This document shows positions 35,301-47,300 of a stretch of DNA of 64,000 nucleotides, piece after piece (the stretch's first letter is position 1; each line of letters starts with the position of its first letter). The stretch spans positions 19,335,705 through 19,399,704 of the forward strand of contig NC_031497.1 of assembly GCF_000237925.1 (NCBI RefSeq). The letters are read 5' to 3'. The notes beneath the pieces are model-generated. The model saw nothing but the letters and a program-made list of their open reading frames with translations. It did no database searches and was not told the origin of the DNA. The translations under genes and the position numbers were made by a program. The DNA comes from Schistosoma mansoni (lineage: Eukaryota; Platyhelminthes; Trematoda; Strigeidida; Schistosomatidae).

Positions 35301-38300
35301 TACCTTGAATTCTTAAAATGGTTAGTCTCTTGGATAAATTTAAAAATCCCCATATTGTGAATTAGAACAACATATATAAGCGAACAACATTGTTTTCAAT
35401 TAAATCTTCATCATGCTTTACTTTAATATGTAGTAATATTTAAATACACGTATGAAATTGTTATATCAATCAAGATGGTTTATGAGTCAGTGATAATAGT
35501 GGAATAGGTTACATAAATAAACATAAGTGAAAAGTACAAATCGATAGTGTGATGACAGATGTAGTAGTTGTGATAAAAATAATAAAGGATCGAATCAGTG
35601 TTTCATGGTAGGGAATAGATCAATGATTTGAAAAGTAAAGAAACTGAAATAACATTCATTAAAAATTATGATAATACGTGTCCGGATAACTGGACAGTTA
35701 ACCATATATTTGAAAAAAAAGAGGGTGGAGAGAAAAACATCAGAACACATAGTATGGGAAATAATAATATTTTTATGACTACAAAGATTTGGATTCTTAA
35801 CTCGAATCCTCATAGCTTCTGTTATATGTACGAGACGTGATGGAACCCCATAAGGAAAACTAGTAGGTATACGATAAATTGCTTTAAACAACCTATTTCT
35901 AAGTTTCCTGGTTTTGCTATATTCATGTGTGCCTACGAATTTAGCTGTTCCTGTACAGAAAGTTATATTGGGTACACAACCAAACAACTGAGCGAACGAG
36001 TTAATGAACACTAGCCTTCGTGGTTAGTCAAAAATATCATCAAAACAATGCACAGATCTGTTCTGTCATATTTGATCGATAGCGGTCATGTAGTAGATGG
36101 ACCGTCACCCTCTTCAATATCTCTTCTTTATAAACTATTTGAAATGATTATCCACACAGTTCATTCTTTAGTATTACATAATGTAATTAATTATTGTAGC
36201 TATAAGTTTATTTTCGTAAATTCCCTTCTGATCTGTTCAGATTCTGTTTGTTCCTTTTGCGTTATAATTTTTACTACAATTCATACACTTAATATGATAA
36301 CTTAGATATATTTTCTCTATTTATGGTAGATCGATATGTCTTTCCTATGATTAACTAGAGGTAAAGTATTGAATATACATGTTAACAGTAGCTTCGTTTT
36401 AATGTATCCTTCTCAAATTCAGTAATGTTAAGTTTCATTTTTCAGATCTGCTCACTGTTCTGTGTTCTTTGCTCTCATATTTAATAGATTGTTAAAAATA
36501 GGCTGTAAATCACCGCTATTATGTTGTGGATCATTCATATCAGCACCGAAAGATTTTCAGTGGTGTGAACGTAATTGTTTATTACTAAATGCTATATTGG
36601 GAGCATATCATGTATTGTATACAGTAAGCCTTTTAAATTTTTATCTTGTATACAAAATAATTTAATGTATAATGTGCACCCATTAACTAACTGATTAGTT
36701 CATTGCAATTTTTAAAAAAGTAGGAAACTAGAGAAAACAATATGAAAATATGGAAGTTAGAAGTCTAGTGTTTAGAAAGGTCTGAAAGAAGTGTATATGC
36801 TAAGTTCCAACCCCACACGTTTATGCTGTGAAGGGTTCCTACTAGATTTGCTGAACATTTTCTAAAAAATAAGAACGTCTTCATTTCTCGGATTATATTG
36901 TAGGTGTCTAATATTTTCTACTACCACTGGTAATGTTTCCACTTCTACTACTGTGGGGTTTATTTTGATAATTTCGTCTGTGATGATATCATGTGAAAAT
37001 TTGAACAGATTCCTATACACTCGAGGTTCTATAGTGGTTATGACTGATGAATTAATGAACCATACAGCGGTCTCCAGTGGTTCTCCAACTTTAGTTCATA
37101 ATAATGAGAATAATTGTTGAATTGAAACCTCTAACAATCCACTGAAGTAAAAGCTGTTACCGATTTCCAGATGAATAGTCACACATTTATCTTTATGAAA
37201 AATGTATGAAAGCGTGTATTTTCAACTAATCGGATTATAAAAACAACATAATAGGATGGTCGGAATACGAAATACGATAAATAGACTAATCTATTTTAGT
37301 TCATTGTCAGTTATCATTCATTTTATGTGTCCATTGAATGTATACTTATCCTATTGTTCACTAAATGTGTCATTAAATAATGAATATTTACCCTCATATA
37401 TTACTTATACTGGTGTGTATAAAAATAAGTATTTGAAATTTCAAAATTGGATTTTCATCTATCCCCCTCATGAAATTAGACAGTCATTTTCTAAATAATA
37501 ATAGGCTCATATTCTTTGAATTATTTGATTTAGCCCCTTGAAGTTCGTGAAATGCTTCCCAATAAATTTCCTAAAGCTATTCGATTTGGGGTGATGGAAG
37601 CTGATAACTCCTTACTAAATATTGCTAATGCTATTGAAGAAGGACGAACATTAGCACGAGATATTGGTGGTTCGGATCCTGAACGAATGGCAGCCCCAAA
37701 AATTGCTGAATACCTACAAAATGCTTTAAATGGTCTTAAAGGTGTTACAGTCACTGTCGATAAGGTTGATGCTAAGAAATATCCATTAATGGCAGCAGTA
37801 AATAGAGCAGCATCAGGTGAGTTTCGTCTGTTTGTTTGGATTTTCCTATTCAACGTTATTTCTAAAACTTGGTATAACTTGCTTTCAATAAAATGGATAT
37901 ATTGTATGCTAGTGAGCTCTGGTTGGCCACTAAACGAAGACAATTAAGCTTCTCCATAAGTGAACTATTATATAGATGTATGTTATATGTAAAAGATTGG
38001 TTTCTACTCAGGGTTCACTGTATTTGTACGAAGTGCTGATGCTGTGTTAAGTAGATAACTGTTTGGGTTATAAACTGGTCCTATACTTTTAGTTGCTACT
38101 TGTGCCTGTTATAAAATGATCTCTATCCACATATGTTGTATTGACTGACTGTCCAGTCTAGTGATTGTATAATCCTGTGTCCAAATAGTATTATTGTATC
38201 ATAGTAGTATATTGCGGCAAACGGTACAAGCTTTTATTTTGTCATTATTATTGACAATAATAATTTTATCCAATTTTAATAAATATTATTCTTATATAAT

Positions 38301-41300
38301 GTATGTTAATATTCAGATTATCGAATTTTCCTCGCACTCTGTGGTATTATTTATTCATTATTATTTTTATGAATAACATCCAGCGTTTACATTCAGATGA
38401 TGAATTTCAAACTTGCTTGAATATTACAAATTTATATCTTGTTCTGGCCCCGATTGCTTCAGAAGTATCAGTGGGTACTGCAACACCCAAACTGTTAGTT
38501 TCAGATTCTAAATAGCTCCCAATAATACATTAGTTGTTCTAAATTTATATATTTATAATATGTGTTAATATATTTATAACAATCTACCCAATGCTCAATT
38601 TATTCGAAATTGTCAAGTCAAACCTTGGTAATGATACCTACATTAGTTATTCATCCTTCGCCACAGGTAGAGTCGAAACGCTATCGTTGGGTAAGATACA
38701 GTACTATTCTAAATAAATGAAAGGTGTCACTAGGCTATTCAACCCCTGAGTTATCCTGCAAAATTTGTACAGTCGAATCCAGAATATATCGAGCAGATAA
38801 ATTGTTAATGACCACAAAAATGGTTACTTAGCAAAGAAAAAATGTGCCACTGCCCAGCAAGGTATGTAATTCTGCCAGCTAGTGGTCAAGCGCTTTGGTC
38901 GCTGAAATGCACACGGTCCATAATTTGTACAAACTAAAAACGTCTTTTGATTAACGTTCAAGGAATATAGACTAGCCAAAAAAGAAAAGACACCTCCAGC
39001 TACTTGAGGACTTTATTCTACAGTAAAACAATAAGCTATTTCGAGCAGCGACCAACCAAACCCAAAGCAAATATGACAGCCGCCAAAGAAAAGTGATTGA
39101 GTAAAATGAAATTGAGACAGTCATTGAAATACTATATAACAGCAAGATAATATTATGAAAGCTAAAATTATAATCGAATTAACATCAATCTCCTATGTAG
39201 CCAAGAAGTGAAATGAATATACGGAAACAAAATTATCGAGAATATTAATCTTATATTTAAAGGATAACAAATAGTTATTTCGATGTAAGAAACATATGAG
39301 AAGAATCCTCTTCCCCTCAAATACACATGCATATCCACACAATGAGTTGCTTACAGTTATTTTGAAAAGTTTTCCTTTTTTCTTTCACCTTAAAGTCATT
39401 CGTTACACTGCTATATTTGTAACTTATCTACTTTTCTGTTATTTATGATTGTCAACAGTTTGTACTGAGGGTTTCCGGTTGGCTAATGGTACTTGCAAGT
39501 TAAGGAACGATTGAACTATACTAATATGAATGGTTCTGTTGCCGACAGCTGGAACACAATACTTCACACAATTACCTGCTAACACAACAAGAAAATAAAA
39601 TATAGGAAAAACTTGCTGTTCAAACAGAATCAACTGGAAATTATACAACTCAATATATTATATCTTCAAGCATTCAGAAAATCAGCTGACTTAAAGTAGT
39701 GACAGCCAGTTAGAAAAGGGCAGAGGTAATGTTAAAGGTTGAATGGGAAGAAATGGAATTCGAGATTATCGTCACTAGTAAGAATTTTAATACTGGAAAT
39801 GGATACTGAATAAAATCTCGTAATCACACTAACAGTTGTACTCCTTAGTAAGACCACACCACACCACAATTATCCAAATGAGACACATACAATAGAAAAT
39901 TTCTATCAAAACTGTTTGTGCGAGCTCAGTATGTAGACTTGGCGACTTTTTATATTATTAGTAAATTAGTTGTTTAAAATAACATTCATATTCAGTTTCT
40001 TTCAAAAATAAATTCCATGAGTATAACTATCTTGTATGTCATTTAAATGAGGATAATTTTAAAAAATAAGGAGTAAATAAACATTTTTTCTTTCAGTTGT
40101 ACCTCGTCATGATGGGAGAGTTGTTCATGTTGATTATAAACCGTCGAATTCCAAAGAGATCGATACATCATTGTTTCTTGTCGGTAAAGGTATCACTTTT
40201 GATACTGGTGGAGCTGATGTTAAAGCCGGTGGAATTATGGCTGGAATGCATCGAGATAAGTGTGGTGCTGCAGCAATAGCTGGTTTAATGAAAACTATTG
40301 GATTACTACAACCAGACGGCATAAGTGTTTCAGCAGGTTTGGCATTCGTGCGAAATAGTATTGGATCTGAATCATATGTTGCTGATGAAATCATTATTGC
40401 ACGCTCTGGACAACGTGTACGTATTGGTAATACAGATGCTGAAGGTAGAATGGTTATGGCTGACTTATTATGTGAAGCAAAAGAAAAGGTTAGTAGTTAT
40501 ATATTTTTTCTTTTAGTCAGTGTTCAAATATCTGTTACACATAAAAACTTACTAGTAGTTAGTTTGAAGCAAGGGTACTGGGTTCGAGTCCCAGAGTGAA
40601 CATCAACTCTGAGATGCAGGTACATCCAGCTGACGAGTCCCAAATAGGACGAAACGCGCGTCCCGGATTCCACTGCTAGCCACTATTCATCTCTGCTTAC
40701 TAGTAGTATTGTGAATATTCCCGTTCGATGAGTTATCTTGGTTAATGTTAAGTTTTAGCCTGTAAAATCTTTCATTGTATGATTTGAAATGTTTCATTGA
40801 TTTTGTGAAAGTTGCTTATCTTTACAATTATTATCATTATTATGTTGGTTAAAATATTCAAAAATGTCATGATGAAGTTTTCCTTTTCGTATTTCCTACC
40901 TTTGTTACCACTTCAACGTTAGCGTAATAGAAATTTGATTCTGGTGTCTTGCCTGTATGAATCAAGACACGCGGAATCATCTCATACTGTCATGTTTGAG
41001 TGAATAATAGGGACGTTGTAACTTGATTATTTATATTTTTTATTGTATAGTTGTTAAATAACTGGGTGATTGTATTTCTATATTTATTGTATGATAAGTT
41101 TCTGCTGGATTCATTAACTATTGTTATTCGTTTTACTATTTTTTAATTACTGCTAATTTATTATTCCCCTCTTGGTCTTGTAGTGGCTTGGGTTTGAGAT
41201 AATTCCTTATGTTTCGTTTATCAATCACCTTGATAACCGTTAGCATATAAATGTCAACGGTGTAAGAGTTCAGAAGGCAATAAGATGCGGCGACTACAGT

Positions 41301-44300
41301 TTATTATTTGACAGCACAGATAACAAAGTTACAAGCACATTGGGTGAATTGGAGCAGAGGGGCTTATGTGTGTGGGCCAGCAAATACAGAGACGGATTTA
41401 TAGTCAAATTGAAGGCAAGGCAAAGGTTATTAACAGGATTCAAACACATGTATATACATAGGAAAGAATGATTAATCGAGAGATATTTAAGCTATTAACG
41501 TTTAAGCTAGAGAGAGATGTATGCCTGTGCTGTCACATGTGATCAAACATACACGTTTATACCGACAGAATAGTGATCATAATAATACAAAGAAATAGAC
41601 AAACTGTTACTGTTACAATAACACTGCCTGTTAAATAAGTTAATTAATTGTAGGAAAGTTGCTATGGTCTGTTATTTATCAATCTTAGTTGTTCGTAAAC
41701 TGTGGTTTCGTATTTACGGTACGATGATGTCTGATGATTCATATATATAAATACATGAGTGTTTGAGTTATGATGACTGGTTGACCGAATGCAGATAGAA
41801 GCTTTCATGTCTGCGCGTTCCCTTACTGCAGATTTAATACGGGAATGGAAGAAAGACATGGGTTATGGACCAGTAGAAGTTAAGGCATGTCAATGCTCAA
41901 AGCATAGGACATAAGTTTATAAACGACAAAGTATCCTCGGGTGCTCGATTGAAGAGCGATCAAAATACGTTCTAACAGAATTTCGTTAAAAAATAAGAAA
42001 CTATCCTGTGTTTGTAACTATTATCAAAGATGTTGGTAAAACTAATCTATTATGTTAGTGATTGTGTAGAGTATAAGTGGATTACTTTTTTATATATAAG
42101 TAGGTAAAGGCGAATTCTAGTCCCAATACGTGAATGTTTACTTCATTCCTATGAAGTACTTATGATTTTCTGAAGTGATGGCCTAGGTACTCAAATTTCA
42201 TTCGGTTTAAAAAAGCTCCAAGTCTTAGAAAACTGTTTACACTTTATTTAAATGTTGTAGTATGGAGAGTCAAATAGTAGATAATTAGAACTCATGTAGG
42301 TATTTGTGATTTATATCTCAATTTATTTAAGTCCTACTAAGCAGGCTACTTCTCCAAAAATAGCTTCATCTGAGCAATAATTCTCTTTTTATTTTCTATA
42401 TTTCACTTTGTTTTCTACAGGCACTTACAACTAAAAATCCATTTATATTTACCATAGCCACGTTAACTGGACATGCTATTCGAGCCTATAAACATTTCAC
42501 GGTAAATTTAAAACTTTTTGAACTAATTAACTGTCATTCTTAGTATCTACATTTATTCTGGGTTGTGTCTGTTATAGTAAATGCTTTTCTGTGTTAAACA
42601 ATCAATATTCAATTGAAAGGGTATATATTTAACACACATTTTCTTAAAAGGGGAAAATATTTGGTTTCCAACTGACAAAATGGATTTTTATTCAGTTTGC
42701 TACCCAGGTGTTTATTTGTTAATATTTATCATGAAGATGTATCTGCAGCTTTCTTCACTATTTATTCAGGTAGATGAATTGTAATTGTTCTGGCGATGTC
42801 TTTGATAAATGGAAGTTCAAGGTTTGTTAGGACATTTTACTTTCGTCTAGGAATCGAGTACAGTTTGGTAATGAGTTTCAACAAATAAGAAACCTAACCT
42901 ATGAATTAGTTCACTATTGCCTTCAACAACCGGACGTTATCTACAGAATACAACAATATTGAGATGAGAATAGTTCGAAAGAAGACAAGATATCCCCAAC
43001 CCGAAACACGGAATATGTTCACTAAATCGCTGACTATTCAAAAGTTTATCAGTCTCATTTTTTTCGTCACAAGCCTAAAAAGCAGGTAGAAAACGGACTG
43101 TGTAATAATTTTTCAGATGAGAATGGCCGAATAGCTAAGGCAATTTTTATAAAGCAATTGTATAGTTTTCTTCTATTATTTACACCGTTTTATACAATTT
43201 AGATAATTCAATTTATTGTTTTCCTTTAATTTGGCAGGCTGTGATGGATAATGGTCCAGCACGAGTTAAAAAGGTATCATACGAATTACAAAATTCTGGT
43301 GATCTAATCTCTGATATTGCGGAGGTAAGTTTTCTGTTAAAATAATTTAATTCTTCATAGATTATGAGAAGTATGTGAATAACAATTATTATGGTTTGCA
43401 TTGAATTCATTTTATTTCATCTTTTTCTGTCTAGTGATTCATATCATAAACTGACTTAAAGGGTGAGAAAAATGTAGGTTATAGGCTCTAAAATGTAAAG
43501 TAACTTATTTCAACGGTAAAATATGCCTATGAAGAATACGGTGGTTTGGTATCAACGGTGCACGATTTGTAACCATTTAATTGAAGCAAATAAATAATAT
43601 ATTTGTAATATCCCAATGAGTAGAAAAATGAGATTTTCTGACGTTTCGTGACTTAGTGTAAGTCACTTCTTCAGAGGGTGAATAACCAAGTTAAAATAAT
43701 CCAAATCTAAATGGTACAACATAACAACACGAATATTATGCGATCAATCTAATTTTTCTATTCATTGGGAAATTACAAATATATTATTTATTTATAACAA
43801 TCTACCCAATGCTCAATTTATTTGCTGAGGAGTCCCATAATAGGACGAAACGGTCGTCCAGTGCTTCCAGGTTTTCGATGGTGGTCTAGCTTCAATTGAC
43901 CCATGATTTCAATTATTCGAAATTATCAAATCAAAACTTGGTAATGATACCTACATTAAGTCGAAGATTTAAAATCTGCTCCACCTACATACGTTTGGAC
44001 ATTGTGCTTTTATCGCTATCCACCACACAAATCTTTATGTAGTAAATGGGTTAGAAAGATTTACAAAGGACTTTCATAGTCATTTAACTTCAATTATGTA
44101 AGGGGATAAATGATGTGATCAACCACAGACGACATGTCCATATTAACCATAGGAAGAAATAAGGTATGAAATATTTTGTGGATGTTTTTCTTCAAGATGA
44201 CCACCCACTCGGTGTCATCATAAAGCCTTTATTGAACTCACTGGCAGATAAAACTAAATGTGGAAACCAACAGAGAGATTGTCGTACTAAACGTGAAGGG

Positions 44301-47300
44301 CGCGTAAGAAATTACAGCCATATTATTGGGTTCATTTGAAATAGGCTCAGCACATAGATCACTAGAACTACTTAAATCAACACAAACTGAAAGATGAAAT
44401 AATAAATATAGGGATAAACAGAATCTACAAAATAAACTGCTGCTACTGTTGGATGAACATCGACTTAGAGTAAAGCATCACGACATATCTTCGTTTATAT
44501 CAATGCATGGATGGATGCAAACTGGGATGGGAAATCTTTGAAATTTTGGACATATCTAACATCAGAATATTTGGAAACAGTCAGTATACATATCGCAAAA
44601 GGACTAAATTCGTAAACAACTATAAGATCAGGGTTCAGATCAAAGGGGAAGACAATGTAAGTGTGCAAACAATAACAAGACTACTGTTGACAACACAGAA
44701 GTTAAAATTATTGTTGGCAGAACAAGCTGTCAGTCATTTGAAGAGAGATTCCACTAACTTCCTTATTCCTAAGGTTTTCGTTGCTTATTTTGTCGAAAAA
44801 GACAATGAAAGTTCTATGGTTGAACTATCCAACTAAGAAAACTTAACCTCACAGATATCTTACTTTTACTCTAAGTAATTTCATATGGTGGCCAATTTGT
44901 CAAAGTTTATTTGTACATGACAAAATCAGGGACCATTGAGTTTATTACTCGTCATCACATCGATAAATAAGGATATGAAAGCGGGAATGAAATTCACTAA
45001 ATATGTTTTCTATCACTTAAGATTACAATCTAATCTCACTTCTTTTGCGTCATTTAATTCAGCGGAATTATATATACATACACAAATAATTTGTACTTTG
45101 TGCTAAACGTGATCGAAATCTCTAGTTTCTTCAATCATACTACAGTGAAAGTATGCTTTACTGATGACTCTCGGGGACTTTCAAAATGACCTTGTGAAAA
45201 CCAATTTTCAGCCCGTCATATTGTAGGTAATATATATATATGAAACTTAACAGCCTAAAATATGTTTGGGTTAGAATTTGTAATTTCGTTCATGGGTCAG
45301 GGTGTGTAGTGGGGTTAAGTGTTAAGAGTAATTATTATTTAGCGGCAAATGCCCTTCAAGCATACGAATGAGTAATTATGCACTTAGTTATTTGATTTTA
45401 TATATCAATGACTTTTAAGTTTCCTTCAAGACCTCACAAGTCATATTTTTTTTCTGAAAATAATAACATAATTCATACCAGTTTATAGGCATAATCAGCT
45501 TGGTATAGATAGTAATATTAAATGAATCCCATTCTTTAGTATTCCCATGTTTATCAATTTTCAACATTTTAGTGATTCAGTATTTTTGAAGGTTTTTTAC
45601 TTCCTGCTCAGCCTTTAAAAGGGATATAAGGTATCCCTAATTTTGTTTTAAATTGGGTTCGAAAAACAAATAACCATCATCGTAAATCTGATTGGTTTGT
45701 CAGTAAAGTATTCTTTTACCTAAACATGTAAGAAATACATTTTTAAGATCACTTTCATTACAAATTAGTATCAGCCAGAGTAGAATCAGTGAGCACTAGA
45801 AAGCTACCAATAACTGTTTTGTTGTAGTTAAGTACTGTTTATAATCAAATCCCACATGTTTAGATGTCATGACGTTCATAACATCTTTATGTCGCCTATT
45901 TTAAATTTAATAGTTCGACTTTTCGACTCCCATCAGTTTGTGATGTAATACTTAGCTATTTGGACAATAATCATTATCATTACTCCAATAAATTCTAACA
46001 ATTTGTTTCTGTATGTATATATAATATTGCTTCCATTTTTTATGAAAAAAACACACATCAGATTTCTACTATTCGTAAAGAAGATTATGCTATGAACAAG
46101 GCTAAAAGTGAATATGAAGACTTATTACAATGTAATAATTTAGCGAGCAGCGCCACACCACGAGGTCATCAAATGCCAGCTGCTTTTTTGGTTGTTGCTA
46201 GTGGTTTAGATAAGGTAAGCGTTGAAAAGTATGATATAAATGTTTTTATTCCATAATAAGACTATTTTTTTTATCAGAATTGGTTTTTATTCGTTCGTTG
46301 CTTTCATTGAGATTTACAACTGATTGTCATGATTAGAAATATTTTCTATGTCGTAACCCTTCCAAAAGAGGTCGGTAATTGATTATTGTCTTTTCATCTT
46401 CATAAGTTGATAGTTACCAGTCAAATTTGAAATTGTTATGAAAGATTCAGCCAGTCGGTTATATGCAATTTGGTGCCTGATACATGCACGTCGTCTCAAT
46501 TTACCATACCACATGAATAAGGACTGTTTTCACTAGTTTCATATTCAATAGACTGTAATAATTTGGGTTTCTTCAAAAAGTGGAATTTATCTAAGAATTA
46601 GAACAATAAACTTGTATTTTCCTGTTTATTCCTAACTGATGCAGTTGTTTCTGTATAAGATAATTATAAGTGTTGTCAAGATATTGTTCGTCAATAATAG
46701 ATGATTTGAACGAACGATATTGAGGTCAAGTAGTATAAGAAAAGTAGGTTAGTTGACTAGCTCCCGAATTTTTGTGCATCTGCTATGAGTGTTCACTTAC
46801 TTTCCAGTTTGACGTACTGAACTGGCTGAAATATGAATAGGTTCAAAAAGATCGAACCAAGGTATCGGTATTCCATGGTATTACAGAGTATTCCTTTGTA
46901 GTCGTTACAGAAATTGGTTGTGCTACGACGACATATTGATCTTTATGCAGAAAAGATTTGCAAATCAGAATCCCAGTTATATTTCTCTACCCCGTGTATG
47001 CTACTTCGTCTACAGCCTTTCGTCCTAGGCTTTGATCGATGAACGCTTTGACAAGTATGATTAACCTAGAGCCGAGGTCAAGATAGTCTTTAATCCTATT
47101 GGTCCAGCGATACACATCCTTTCTTCTATCTCGAGTTCGATGAGAGAACATATATGTGCCTGGTCCTATGTTGTAGCCGACTTAATATTAACTATTAACA
47201 TCGATCAAGACGATTTGATCCACCTCACTTTCAGATAACATGTCGCAGAATCTGATCACATTTTGCCAATAGAGACTAAGTTCGGTTAAACACCTATTAT

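Larger units (their letters stand above)
43592..43950. mobile_element. Foldback element, copy 2, with nested retroposon
   Basis: Left arm from 43,592 (ATATTTGTAATATCCCAATG, AGTAGAAAAATGAGATTTTC, TGACGTTTCGTGACTTAGTG) faces a shorter inverted arm ending near 43,786 (TTTTTCTATTCATTGGGAAA, TTACAAATATATT). The common right flank is interrupted by a hammerhead retroposon at 43,823-43,909 and resumes with TTCGAAATTATC. Confidence 0.8.

Noticed and set aside
35595-36011. 138-codon minus-strand frame
   Set aside because: It is a shadow of the plus-strand Penelope-like GIY-YIG remnant and has no domain of its own.
44507-44836. 109-codon plus-strand frame
   Set aside because: No recognised domain, no splice-phase link to the aminopeptidase and no repeat of it in the window; it lies in an intron and could be chance or TE debris.
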